NCBI GenBank assembly: GCA_002189035.1
Contig: NEEC01000015.1
Coordinates: forward strand, 434,001 to 498,000
DNA length: 64,000 bases
Direction: 5' to 3'
Source of the DNA: Utricularia gibba
Taxonomy: Eukaryota > Streptophyta > Magnoliopsida > Lamiales > Lentibulariaceae
Shown here: in pieces, positions 1 to 14,348 of the stretch
How positions within the stretch are numbered: position 1 is the first letter of the stretch
Layout of the letters: each line of letters starts with the position of its first letter
The notes under the pieces: generated by a model
The model's input: the letters and a program-made list of their open reading frames with translations, nothing else
Told to the model about the DNA's origin: nothing
Databases searched by the model: none
Made by a program: the position numbers and the translations under genes

Positions 1-1954
1 CAAGGTCAAAGGCAGGGAGTTGTAACTAGGCTACTGTTAACTGAAGCACAGCTACGAAATTATAAGCACATTTAAGTAAAAAGACTATGAAACGAACTTT
101 CAATCACAAAAAATCGTCGGAATGGAGCTGACAGAAAAGAAAGAAGCAACTAGGAAATGACCATTCTGACGAAGGGCCAACCTTTCACAATCACAACATC
201 CGCAAAGGGACAACGCATTCAACGGGGTGGAGCCCAGAGAAACGTTTTCATGTGTCTTTTACGGTTCATGTTGAGCAGTAAATAACAAACAGCTCTACTA
301 TTTGAATAAGTCTACGGGGGGAGAAGATGTTTAGATTGATGTCAAACATGATGCATGCATCTATGGGTAAGCATGACTCACATAGAAGAGCATGCACAAA
401 CATGGCAAATACAGCGACAAAAAACCACTTCGAAAAAGATGGTTACGAATCACTTACGAAAAAGCTCGAATGGTGAGAGCATAATTCCATGGCATTAGCA
501 CAAGGAAGGAATAAAGTTGAAGAGAACTATAGTAAAAAAAAAGGGGGGGGGGGGGGGGGGGGTTCACTATGCCTGAAAGCATCGATGTAATGATAAAGCA
601 ATAATAACCTCATATTTCTTCTGCGCAGAAGTTGCAGGCACGTGTCCTCAACTTTTTACACTGGATGGTGAAGTATCGTAAGAGACGGGTACACAATATT
701 TATTTAAGTATGAAGATAGTGTTTTTTTTTTCGGGAAACATCATACTTACAGTGCGGTGGGAACTCCTTCACGTGCCATGAAAATGCACACAGATGTAGA
801 GATTATAGAAGGATCAAACAGACTGGATGAAAAGTTACAAGCACAAAATAAGATGGATTTCCATGGAAATGGTTTTGTGCCCGCATCTGCAAAATCTTTC
901 CATATCCTTGTCCCTTGGATGTAGACAATTTAGAGGCTCTTGTATACCAAAGCAACTGCAGCATGAATGATTAAAATATGCATAAGAAAAATGATGTTGA
1001 CTGACAAAGAAAAATGCCCAAAAAGTAGATGGACAAAAACTGGGATTTTACCTTCTAATGTAGATTGTCTTCTCTTGGAGAAGGATAGTGATATCGTCAC
1101 TCTTCAATCATAATTGTGTCCTCATTTCCTAATTAACTTGATATACTTCTGCTTCTGTAGGGACACAGCACAGAATCTGTAAAATCATCTTGGATTGCAT
1201 ATGCGATGGTCCCAGAAATTCTGACACACTTTTGTGTCCAGTGATTATGCATATTTTGAAAAATTCACTGCTTCTGTAGATCCATCAATCCGTTCTTAGA
1301 AAAGACCTCGATGTATAATAAAGAAACACATGAATTCTGAACAGTGTTATTGGGGCCAATTATGATGAATTAGCATTCTCATAATCCAGATAACAAGTGA
1401 TTTGACAACCACCCCCAAAAAAGCTTTGGATATGCACGGGAATCGAAGATCATGGTCCATCAGATAATGTGAAAGCCAAGTCATGTGCCATTCATGATTT
1501 CTTAAAGTTCAACTTCATCATCTCCCATTCGAGCGAAAAGCTATTCCTTTGGTTAAAGGTGAAGAGAACCACAGTCATCCCAATAAAGAGAAGAAGCATT
1601 AAAGAACGAGATCGTCAACTTTACTTTCTTTTTCTTCTTACCTTTAGTTTTAAATTTCGGTTATCAAACTCTGTCTCCTTCCCTTTGGCCCATCATGAAC
1701 TTCTCCTGAAAAAAAAAAAAGAGGAAATGAGAACATTGAGTTCAAACTTATGCTTCTCTTATTCTTTGAAGGAAAAGAAGATACACAGCCGAAAGAGTAG
1801 CTTTAGCTTCTTCCTTCAAGCTGAATACTCACTTTTCCACAAGATGATTGATTCTCTTATCCTATACAAAACATTAAACTTCCACTGATTCCCTCCATTT
1901 TTCCTTTCTTATTATCCTTTCTGGCTTCTTCATCCAGAACAAAATTTGTTTCTC
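1..1954. other. Gene-free leading region
   Basis: No coding region is recognisable in either strand of this stretch. It contains a poly(G) tract at 543-562 and is otherwise AT-rich unique-looking sequence. The right part (about 1500-1954) is presumably the promoter and 5' UTR of the BAM3-like gene. The left part could be the flank of a gene outside the window. Confidence 0.6.
543..562. repeat. Poly(G) tract, 20 bases
   Basis: Twenty consecutive G follow nine A (534-542). It lies in the gene-free leading region. Runs this long are difficult to sequence, so the exact length should not be trusted. Confidence 0.95.
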
Positions 1955-4900
1955 ATGAAGCATTCTCTGGAAAGCATGCTTTCCACCATCTCCTTATTGC
2001 TGTGGATACTTACATTCTCTCAAACTTCTTTTTGCTCCCTCATGTCTGATGCTGAAGCACTAATTGCACTGAAGCAAGGATTTGAGTTTTCCAACTTGAG
2101 CTTAGCAAGCTGGGATTCTTCCAGACCTACTTCAGTTTGTTTGTGGTTCGGAATCAAATGCTTGGATGGACGAGTAGTCTCTCTCAATGTATCGAATATG
2201 GAACTCCATGGTTCTGTCTCGCCAGAGATCTCAAGACTAGACAACCTGATAGAGCTGCTCCTAGATGGAAACAACTTCACAGGCGAGATCAGCATTGAAA
2301 ATATGGGAAAACTCCGATTTCTCAACATGTCAAATAACCAGTTCAATGGAAGCCTAGATTGGAACTACTCAACCCTTTACAATCTTGAGGTTCTTGATGC
2401 ATACAACAACAACTTCTCATCAAATCTTCCCTCGCAGATTCCGAACTTACGGAGCATCAAGCACTTGGACTTGGGAGGAAATTATTTCTCAGGCAACATT
2501 CCAAGTAATTATGGAAACTTACTTAGGTTGGAGTACTTGTCATTGGCAGGAAATGATCTTCAAGGAAAAATTCCAAGAGAATTGGGGAATCTCACCAACC
2601 TCAAAGAAATTTACTTGGGTTATTACAATGTTTTTGAGGGTGGGATCCCCAACGAATTTGGAAATTTGGTTAACTTGGTGCACATGGATCTTTCAACATG
2701 TGACTTGGATGGTTTTATACCTCCTGAGCTGGGGAAGATGAAGTCTTTAGAGACCTTGTTTCTGCATATTAATCGATTATCTGGGTCCATTCCAAAGGAG
2801 TTGGGCAACATGACAAGCTTGATAAATCTTGATCTGTCTCTGAATAGCCTCACTGGAGAAGTTCCATTCGAATTCGTTGAGCTCAAGAAAATCAAGCTGA
2901 TGAATTTATTTATGAATAGACTTCAAGGCCATATCCCGGGTTTTTTCGCTGAATACAGAGAGCTGGAGACTCTTAGTCTATGGATGAACAATTTCACAGG
3001 TATAATCCCAAGAAATCTCGGGAAGAATCAGAGGCTCCAAGCCCTAGATTTATCTTCTAACAAACTCGTGGGCAAAATCCCGAAAACTTGTGCTCCTCTA
3101 AACAGCTCAGAGTGCTGATTCTTCACAACAACTTCCTATCTGGGCCAATCCCAGAAAATTTGAGCACTTGTTTGGGTCTTCTGAGGTTGAGGATAGGCCA
3201 GAATTTCCTTAATGGCAGCATTCCAGGAGGTTTGATTTACCTGCCAGAGTTAAATTTCCTTGAACTGCAGAACAATATGTTGTCAGGTTCTCTGTCTGAA
3301 AACACAAATTGGTCATCAGAGGCAGTGGCACTAGGTCATATAAATCTTTCCAACAACCGCTTATCAGGGCCATTGCCGAACTCTCTTTTAAAGTCCTATT
3401 CCCTTCAAATCCTCTTGCTGAATGGAAACAATTTTTATGGCCCCATTCCTCAATCCATCGGCAACCTCAACCAAGCAGCAGTAATTGATCTTAGTAGAAA
3501 TTCCTTGACAGGAGAAATTCCTCATGAAATCAGAAGATGCGTTCATCTCAACCACTTAGACTTGAGCAGTAACAGCCTTTCCGGCCCAATACCAGAAGAA
3601 ATCTCGAATATTAGAATACTGAATTACTTGAACCTGTCAAGGAACTACTTGAATGGGGCAATACCTCAGTCACTGGCCTCTATGGAGAGCCTCACAATTG
3701 CTGATTTCTCGTACAATGATCTATCAGGCGAGCTTCCTCAATCAGGTCAGTTTTCCATATACAATGTTTCCTCTTTTGTTGGCAACCCTCAACTCTGTGG
3801 GCCGTTGTTGACGAAACCCTGCACCTTCATAACAAGTAGAAGTCAACATGGAAAAACGCACTATGAATTCAAGCTAATCTTTGCACTGGGACTGTTAATC
3901 TGCTCACTAGCATTCACAGCAGCAGCTATAGTGAAAGCCAAGTCATTCAAGAAAACTAGTTTGCATTCATGGAAAATGACTTCATTTCAAAAGCTTGATT
4001 TCTCAGTTACAGACATTCTAGAATGTGTCAAAGAAGGCAATGTGATAGGCCGGGGAGGTGCTGGGTTGTCTACTACGGAAAAATGCCAAATGGTGTTGAA
4101 ATAGCCGTCAAGAAACTGTTTGGGCTCAACCGCATCAGCAGCCATGATCATGGATTCAAGGCTGAGATCCAAACACTAGGAAATATCAGGCATAGGAATA
4201 TTGTGAAACTGCTAGCTTTCTGCTCCGATAAGGACTCAAACCTTCTACTCTATGAGTACATGAGAAACGGCAGCCTGGGTGAAGCCTTACATGGGAATAA
4301 AGGAGGATCATTGGCCTGGAATTTCAGATACAAAATAGCAATGGATGCAGCCAGAGGTCTTTGTTACCTTCATCACGATTGCTCGCCAATGATCATACAC
4401 CGTGATGTCAAGTCAAACAACATCTTGTTGAACGCCAGCTTTGAGGCACACGTCGCTGATTTCGGATTAGCCAAGTTTCTGGAGGAAGGATGCGCCTCTC
4501 AATGCATGTCTGCAATAGCAGGATCTTACGGTTACATCGCTCCAGGTAAAGAGCAAGAAGATACATACAGAAAAAGTTTCCGTTCTGTCAATTTTCTAAT
4601 CCACAATATTCATCGGCATTTGCAGAGTACGCTTACACATTGAAAGTCGACGAGAAAAGCGACGTCTACAGTTTCGGAGTGGTGCTCCTTGAACTCATCA
4701 CGGGACGGCGCCCGGTGGGCGGCGAGTTCGGCGAGGGCGTCGACATCGTGCAGTGGACCAAGTGTTCGACGAATTGCCTCAGGGAAGAAGTGACTCGCAT
4801 AATCGACCCAAAGCTGACGGTGGTTCCCAAGGACGAGGTCATGCACGTTTTCTTCATTGCCATGCTTTGCGTTCAGGAAAACAGTGTGGAACGCCCCACC

Positions 4901-5044
4901 ATGAGGGAGGTGGTGCAGATGCTATCTGAATTTCCCCGCCACTCGCCAGAGCAGCAGCCATCCTCATCCAACCGCCGCTCCCAGACCCAAGACAAGTGTT
5001 TTTCCGATCAGAAAGCTCGACGGAATCCTTTTCCTTTGATATGA
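1955..5044 (+). CDS. BAM3: BAM3-like LRR receptor kinase, two frameshifts
   Basis: CLAVATA1/BAM-class leucine-rich-repeat receptor kinase that in this family binds CLE peptides at the plasma membrane. Exon 1 is 1955-4545, intron 4546-4625 (phase 1, within the Ala-Pro-Glu motif of the kinase), exon 2 4626-5044. In order: signal peptide, N-terminal cap beginning [12 protein letters not shown], about 20 LRRs, one membrane span (near 3870-3935), then a Ser/Thr kinase with IHRDVKSNN and DFGLAKFL. The start is the first ATG of the open frame. Two single-base losses break the frame: in a TT run at 3088-3089 (inside an LRR) and in a GGG run at 4063-4065 (inside the glycine-rich ATP loop). With both allowed for, the protein is about 1003 residues, the usual BAM3 size. 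It is either a recent pseudogene or, more likely, a gene with sequencing errors. LRR spacing and the GYYN-containing repeat favour BAM3 over BAM1/2. Confidence 0.85.
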
Positions 5045-5459
5045 AATGAAGTTTTTTAGGGGTTGACAGGAAGCATATATCCATCCATATCTGGATCAAG
5101 ATATTCGTCCCCTTGATCCTCATCTAAGATCTAGCAAAGCGCTATATAATCTAACACGAAGGGCGTCGTGGGTGACCGTACTCGGCCGCCATACAACTTG
5201 AACTCGGGTCAGAACCTAAACACACGAAGAACTAAGCAGACAAATTCAGAAATGTGATGATCTAAAGCAGCCACCCAGATCCATAAATGTTCAACCAGAA
5301 ACTGTGAAATGTATACACACAACGGCACTACAAGTCAAGTCAAAGAGCAACATGCAACAAAAATTGTAAGGGTAGTAATAAATTCCCAGGCATGGAAACA
5401 CCAGCATATGCAGGAGCCAGTGTGAAACTCACCAAGGTTTGCCGAGGGATAGGAAACCA
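5045..5459. other. Convergent 3' region
   Basis: This stretch lies between the convergent ends of the BAM3-like gene (+) and the RABA2 gene (-). It should hold both 3' UTRs. Nothing else is seen. Confidence 0.6.
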
Positions 5460-7648
<2,189 letters not shown>

Positions 7649-10207
7649 TCAGGCTGCAGAGCATCTCCGAGCTTCAAGCAGTACACAGCTGTGAAGCTTC
7701 ACTTCATACGTCAGCTTCCCGGGATCAAGAGCGGCGCCGTCCGCTGTGAAGAAGCCGGGAAACGGGAGCGCCGTGTCGACCAAGCGAAACCACCCCTCGC
7801 CGGGAGCAGGCTGTGGGAGTACAACTTTCTCTGTTTGGATCCCGCTGTTGAATGCCATGAACAAGTCACCTCCAAGATTCTGGGAGCCTGATGCTGGGCT
7901 AGCTTTGGCCTTCAGAATCACGGCCAAGAATCTGGATGATGGTTCGTCCCAGTTAGGCGGGGATTGGTGCGGTCCACGCCATTCGATTCTTTCTTCCTCC
8001 AGGAAGCGGTTTCTCTGAAGGAGATCGCTTCGCCTTGCTTTCAAGGAGCTCAAGAATGAAATGAACTGTCTGATCTGCACACTGAAGCTTGATTTCATGG
8101 CATTCCAATTCAGGGGTTGGCGTTGGGAGTATAGCAGTGAACCTGCAGCCGACTGGCCGCACTCATCTCCCATGTTAAGCACAGGGACACCCAGTGAAAC
8201 AAACAGGATGAAGAGAAAGTTGCGGATTTGCTTGAGTCGTGTTTCGAGCACAATGGCCTTTCTGGAAGGCCCTTCCTCCCCAGAATTCCAACTGAATTCT
8301 GATGATTCCGAATCCCTGCTGCTGAAGCTGACCAGGTCTACAAGGCTCAGCCCAACATTTCTGGTAATGTAATTGAAGGAGAAGGCCGGACCACGGCCAG
8401 CCAAAAAGAGATCGCCACTGCCACACAAACGGGTTGCAAAGTTGCTCAAGGGACATTCACCCTTCAAAAACTTTCTGACATCTGTGCAAAATTTTGAGTT
8501 CATCTCTGCCCATCTTTTCCAGTGAGGAAACAATGTTTCCTTGATCTCCACACCACGTGGATCCCAGAAATCTGCTATGATCTTTGCTTTTGAAAGAAGA
8601 GGATCAAAAGAAATAGCTTCAATCAAGGGAGGGCGTGAAAGAGACTCCCCTTGGAAACCTTCCAACAAAGCAGATGCATTTATGAAGCAAAATCCATCGA
8701 CATGGAAATCACTCACCCAATAACGAAGACTCTGTAAAATCATTTCCAGGACAACAGGGTTGTTGCAATTTGAAGTGTTTGTAAGTTTCACATCCTCGCC
8801 TCCCTCGATCAGATAATGAGAAGAGTTATCAACTTCTCTTGAGGCTCCACCTTCGCTAGCATGTGTAAAAGCAACTTCCAGCAAAACCTCTATTCCATTG
8901 GCATGCAGTTTTTTCACCATCTCTTTCATTGACTTAGCAGCAGCTTTGGGATCTTTGGAAGCTGCAAACAAGTTACTAGGAGAAAAGAAATGACATGGAA
9001 AATAGGGGCCCTTTTTCTCATCAAAGGGGAATATCGGCTCTAGTAGGATTGCATTCACACCAAGATCTACGAAATGTTGCAGCTTCTCAGAAACGCCTGA
9101 AAAACTACCAGAGATATTCGTAGGTAGATTGCTTGAACCGTCTTTGGTAAAGCGTGTGATGTTCAATCTGTAGATGATCAGTTTTTCCATAAGCAAGTTA
9201 GGACGAATTTCCCCACTCCAATCAAATGAAGGCTCCTCATACAATCTTCCTTGCCTCTTACCCAGAAAACCTGTTCCACTATCATGAATAAACCTGGAGT
9301 ATGGATCCAGTAGCATATGTTGATCTTGGCTGTCTGAGGCGCTTCTACAACGATAGCCATATTTAACAAAAGGCGTCGAATCATAGATTAAAGCATGCCA
9401 AATATCACCGGTGCGATTGACATAAGAGTCAAGATCAATCTCAATGGAAGGTTTATCTGCTTTTTCATCAGCATAGAGACAAAGAACTACCCTGTCCACA
9501 CTGCCCGCGAAGAAAGCCAAATTTACAGACCCATCATCCAAAAATGACAATCCCAATGGATATGGATTCCCAGAGCCAAAACCAACAGGTACAATGAAAC
9601 TTGTTTCCCTGTGACTTCTGATTGTTGATGACGAAGAACCTAGCTGAGACTTTAGTAGAATCGATACATACAAAGGTGCTAAATTCTCTTTAAAAACCAG
9701 TTCAGCAGCTAATCTACCAGCTGAATTTCGGACAAGTCGAGTTTCAGTGCAGCCAGTAGACCCTGACCATTTAGAGCCTAGTGGAAGAAAACTCGTTGAA
9801 TCAGCCTTGAACACTCCCCATACCAGAGTCAACTCCTGGAGTTGATCAGTATCTGGCAACAATTCCATCTCAACTTGAACTCCATATGTACCATTTGGCT
9901 TCTTATGAACAACAGCGATCAGATGCTCCTCAGTCTCCATCATAAAACGGTATGCAGCTTTCTTTTCGGAGGTCTTAACGTCAGAAAAACTTGAACGAAC
10001 TAATGCTCTCACTGCATAATGATCGCAAGAAATCCTTCCAGTAGATCTCACAAATTGTCCATGCATTGTTTTCTTCCCAGCAACCATTCTATCAGAACAC
10101 CAAGAACCCAAGTTTTCACCATCAAAATTGGAAAAAAGCAGTAGAGCAGATACAGAAGTGCCACCCCACAAATTCCGTGGCAGAACTGTGTTTCTTAATG
10201 ACAACAT
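7649..10207 (-). CDS. ISA2: Isoamylase 2, non-catalytic debranching subunit
   Basis: Plastidial isoamylase-type protein of 852 residues in one exon; the Arabidopsis ISA2 gene is also intronless. In the family ISA2 is a regulatory partner that forms a hetero-complex with ISA1 and helps trim pre-amylopectin. The N-terminal ~90 residues look like a transit peptide. A starch-binding/N-terminal domain (about 90-300) is followed by a GH13 barrel. The catalytic positions are not conserved: the nucleophile motif is DGFCFINAS (about 504-512) where active isoamylases have DGFRFDLAS. The acid/base region reads ADFWD (545-549), and the HDG motif is RNVG (about 616). Region I is AFTHASEG. This is the expected signature of a catalytically dead ISA2. 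The start is the first ATG in the open frame; a three-codon upstream ORF precedes it. Confidence 0.93.
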   Translation of the reverse strand: MLSLRNTVLPRNLWGGTSVSALLLFSNFDGENLGSWCSDRMVAGKKTMHGQFVRSTGRISCDHYAVRALVRSSFSDVKTSEKKAAYRFMMETEEHLIAVVHKKPNGTYGVQVEMELLPDTDQLQELTLVWGVFKADSTSFLPLGSKWSGSTGCTETRLVRNSAGRLAAELVFKENLAPLYVSILLKSQLGSSSSTIRSHRETSFIVPVGFGSGNPYPLGLSFLDDGSVNLAFFAGSVDRVVLCLYADEKADKPSIEIDLDSYVNRTGDIWHALIYDSTPFVKYGYRCRSASDSQDQHMLLDPYSRFIHDSGTGFLGKRQGRLYEEPSFDWSGEIRPNLLMEKLIIYRLNITRFTKDGSSNLPTNISGSFSGVSEKLQHFVDLGVNAILLEPIFPFDEKKGPYFPCHFFSPSNLFAASKDPKAAAKSMKEMVKKLHANGIEVLLEVAFTHASEGGASREVDNSSHYLIEGGEDVKLTNTSNCNNPVVLEMILQSLRYWVSDFHVDGFCFINASALLEGFQGESLSRPPLIEAISFDPLLSKAKIIADFWDPRGVEIKETLFPHWKRWAEMNSKFCTDVRKFLKGECPLSNFATRLCGSGDLFLAGRGPAFSFNYITRNVGLSLVDLVSFSSRDSESSEFSWNSGEEGPSRKAIVLETRLKQIRNFLFILFVSLGVPVLNMGDECGQSAAGSLLYSQRQPLNWNAMKSSFSVQIRQFISFLSSLKARRSDLLQRNRFLEEERIEWRGPHQSPPNWDEPSSRFLAVILKAKASPASGSQNLGGDLFMAFNSGIQTEKVVLPQPAPGEGWFRLVDTALPFPGFFTADGAALDPGKLTYEVKLHSCVLLEARRCSAA

Positions 10208-11355
10208 AGGAATCGGCTGTAGGGGATTTATGTCTTCAAAGATTCACCGCAGCATCACAGCTTCCTGATGCCAAAAACATATCACAAATCAATCCGAATG
10301 AAATGAAAACGCACATTGACATCATTTGCATCATCCAACAGACAGAAAACTGAAAGCCCATAAAAATCCAACCAAGGATAACTAAGCTACGCATTCATTC
10401 AGAAAAATCCCGCAGTTCGATACTCCAAAAAGCAATCCCCTTTGAAGCGCCTTGATCATATAAACCTAGGATGGCGGAACGGATATCTATGGGCCGCAAA
10501 AAACTAAATAAATAAATAAATAGAAAAATGAATAATAATAGCGATAACCCGCCTACAATATCCATGCAAATCCATCCGTGCCCCAATCTCGACTCCGGCT
10601 GAAAATTGCGCCACCGCGCCGGTAACTGCATCGTCTCTTCTATCGTCAAGCACAGGAAAATGGTGTACCCAGACGCAACCTATATGCATTGAGTTGGTTT
10701 CGATTTTCGGGGTTGGATCAAAATGACACTCTTCAAGCACTGATTGGGTAGTTGCGTTCAGCAAAAGACAGCAGCAAACCCACTCAGCCTCGGCTAAGTA
10801 TCGCTATAGATGCTTTATTATTAGGGTTCAGGCCTGTCAGCAGAACTTCTCCTCCTCCTCGGGCTTCCCTGCAATTCGTTCCCAAACTCTATCCCGTCTG
10901 GCTGTCATGGGTTCCGTTCCGGGGATTCAGACTCCTACTTTCGAGTTCACTCTTTCAATGAGTGGACAGGGAATGCACATTTGCTTCTTCGGTTTGATTT
11001 CTGTTTGTGCTTTGGGGAGGAAACAAAAGTAGGGAAATTTACTGTCTCTACTCGAGGGAGGATCTTTGTTACTTCTGCAGGCCTTGGATCGTTAGAATTG
11101 CATACATATTCTTTGCTATCTGTTGGGGTCTGTGGAGCCTTTGCAATTGTTAGATAGTCTCAAACCTGGGATTTGGAGAGCCATGTGCCTCTGTCAGACG
11201 TAGCTACATAAGCAACTACGTCCCAATCGTTCATAAAAGCAACAACAGTTTAGTTTCAAGGTCCTGGTCTTGATAAAAAGAGAGTATCAAGGCATTTGAG
11301 GGTCAGGTGAAACAAGTGCCAGGTGTTTTTCATCAAATGAAACAGAGGGATGGTT
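10208..11355. other. ISA2 upstream and delta-COP 3' region
   Basis: This holds the ISA2 5' UTR and promoter (minus strand; a plausible 5' UTR intron acceptor lies just upstream of the start) and the 3' UTR of the delta-COP gene. No further coding region is recognised. Confidence 0.6.
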
Positions 11356-14348
11356 TCAAACAACTTGGTAGTTTTCTGTTGCGAGCAGCCTTCTCTGTGA
11401 GAACTTGGGAGGATTGCCGCCTTTGATGGGAAGAATGTTGAGCACCTGCAGATTCAGATGCACCTTTTAGTCACCATGGTTCATTTCTAACAAAAAGGAG
11501 GGAGGCAGCATTTGAAAAAAAGTAACCTTAAGATCGCAGAAGGTGGTGGTAGAAGAAAATTGAACTGAAATGGGGAATAGATTCGCTGGATCCACAGCTG
11601 GGATGATGAACTCCATAGCCCCACTGCAGCGTTTGGGGCTCCCAGTTAGATGACATGCAAACGCACAGAAACATAACTTCGACCGGAAAGGGAAGAAGAG
11701 CTAACCTGCGATTCGAGTTATCAATGAGATCGATGGACCACTGCAGGAGGGACTTTCTTGCATCGTATCTGCAAACACCATCGTTCATGGGACATTAGCA
11801 AGACGAAAAGAGGAAAAAAAAAACAAAAGCATGTGATGCAAAACAAAACCAGCACATGAAAAGAGAAACTCTAATTTCATATATTCTTCTAAGCCCCAAA
11901 TTGAACAGACCATTAGCAAACGAGTCATATATTAATCTCCAGTTTGGAAAAGGAGGGACGATTCAAGCTCTCTGATCGATCACCTATGACTAACATTATT
12001 TGGAGATTCTAAAAAACGCTGTAGTTACCTCCATTCCCCATCAATCTGCTGCACATTTGGTGGGTCTCTGAGGGCTGGAAGAGGAATTGAGATGACGACG
12101 TTTTGCAAATTAAACGACTGCGGTACCTCATACTCTAAGTTGACGTATGTTTGGTTCCCAGAAACTGAAGGCCAGCAGTTAACTGCATAATTGTTTCAAC
12201 ATCAGGAAACTGTGTTACAAACAGCTAAGTATGTGGTCAGGAAGAGAGCCTGGATAAAATGAAACTCACTTGAAAATGGCACTAGTGATTCGTCTGCAAC
12301 CTGCATCCGCCATTTCAGCAAGCCAACACCATCAGCAGCCTGGCCAGTAGGAAATGATCGAGTGGGGTCCTTGAGACCCAATATATTATCACTAGCAAAC
12401 AGTTCCTTGTTGATGTTCGGGTGTGTTTTGAAAAGAATTCCAGGGTGACCACCAGACTCAATCTGAAAATAAGACAGAAGTAGAAGGTATGGGAAAAAGC
12501 ATCAAAATTAAAAGACCATAGACCTGTGAGCACACGCAAGCAGCTTAGTAAGGGCTATAGAGTACAAAACAAACCTCAATTTGGATGAATCCATCGTCTT
12601 GGTTCAGTATTTGAAGAGAGAGGGTACCCTGTAGATCAAAGTTTCTGATTCCACCGTCCTGCTTCAATGTTACATTAAGCTTTTCTTCAACAGTTAAAGT
12701 AACAGGATCACTTGGCGGTGGAGCGGCTGGTTTAGAGCCCACGCTTGGTCTGACGTCTTCAACTATCACCTCACCTTCAGCCTTGAGAGATTCCAAAAAC
12801 TGATTTGTCTTTTGCGTTTTCCCCAGTTGCATACCGAGGCCCTTAGATGGAGCCACAGCAGATACTGCTGATCGGCCTAGACAATCAAGTTCAGGTTATT
12901 TAGTGACACTGATAGTTACCACCAGAATAAAACCCCCAAAAAACTATCCTCACTAAATTTTCTTATGAATCATATCGAATTAAGAGATTAAGAGCACTGA
13001 AAAGTTGCTTCTGGAATCAGATCAAGTAAGAGAATCACGAACCTTTGGGCTTTGATGAGGTGGAGTCTATTTCAGTAATCAATCCAAACCCTGAACCACT
13101 TCCAAAACCACCAGAGTTACCTGTCAAACCAGTATCACTACCAAAGCCAGTACTACCCATGGACTGCAGAGGGCGAAATCCGGCTTTTTCAGTTCTGTTC
13201 TTCTCAAGCTACACAATAGCATGATAAATGCGTCATTACATGCAGACAATAGTGGAACGAAAATAACCCACTGACTGCACCAACATACCTTGCTTTTGTC
13301 GATCTCACTAGCCTTCTTCTTCATTAGATCTTTAGTCTCATTAATCTTGCTTTGTAACACCAACTTGTGCAATCTCTCTTCATGACTTTCCATCTCACAG
13401 AACTGTTTGACTTGTGAAACAGTGACATCCTCTCTGTGCCCAAGTGAAATCACTTCATCAAATGCAAAAAGAATTTCAAATGCCATCTTGCCAATTCCCT
13501 CCTCATCGGGGAGTAACAGTATTCAGCCACCTATGAGAAGTCAAGGAGAGACAAAATTTCCACGCAAAACGAGACACTAGAAGGCATTGGCAAAAGAAAA
13601 AGCTTCACAAAGTATAGTCATGAAAGGGCACACATCCTCATTAGAATGGACATATTTTCTCAAAAAAGAAAGCAGCAAACTGAACAAGGATACAAGTTTA
13701 GAAAGCAGCATGAGGGTTTCCAAATCTTCAACAATGTTGCTCTGTTTATTTGTGACAAGAAGCAAGTAGAGTGACTCAATTGGTTGATATACATATCGGA
13801 CATTTTCAGTCTCAACATATGTGTGCTGTTTCCCTGTTCCAACCAATTTTGGAAATGCTGCAAGGTATCCCTCAATTCGTATGCGAGACATGTCAACAAA
13901 CTGCCTCGAAACAAGAGCTGAAACATAGAATATCAGATGTCTTATCAAACAACACAAGATTCCATAATAACAAAACTTGAACCAAGAATGCCATGAAATA
14001 AAAAGCCTTCAGTTTTTCAATGAACATAGAAGCTACAATAAAGAAGAGAGTAGTGCAGGAAACAAAGAAAAATGTATAAGGCCAAATGAGACAAACATAA
14101 ATGTTGCCGGATCCAACACCAGAATACAGAAATAACGAATCAAATAAAAGGAAAAACAATGAAACAAGTTAGATAAAACAAAAGGAGAGCCCAGTTTATC
14201 CGCACACCAGGATGCTACCTTTTCCTGATTTGCTAATGATAGAAGCTGCAAGTACAACCTGAAACACAAATTTACACACAAAAACATGATCGCATAGGCG
14301 ACTTGACAAAATCGAAAAAACAATGATAGGAATTCAAGAAGTTACCAT
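11356..14348 (-). CDS. Coatomer subunit delta (delta-COP), one frameshift
   Basis: Subunit of the COPI coat for Golgi-to-ER and intra-Golgi vesicles. The coding exons, 5' to 3' on the minus strand, are 14348-14346 (only the ATG), 14258-14219, 13917-13694, 13530-13289, 13208-13043, 12876-12575, 12462-12270, 12182-12029, 11768-11706, 11623-11527 and 11445-11356. The N-terminal longin part contains [20 protein letters not shown]; the linker has [11 protein letters not shown]; the C-terminal mu-homology domain has [28 protein letters not shown] and the end ENYQVV. All phases agree except in the fourth exon, where one base is missing from the GGGG run at 13508-13511 (CCCC in the coding strand). 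Allowing for it gives 524 residues, the usual length. COPI is essential, so a sequencing error is the likelier explanation. Confidence 0.93.

Noticed and set aside
1469-1888. 139-codon open frame upstream of the BAM3-like gene
   Set aside because: Low-complexity composition rich in Ser, Phe, Lys and Leu, no family resemblance, and it ends just before the kinase start; most likely leader or promoter sequence.
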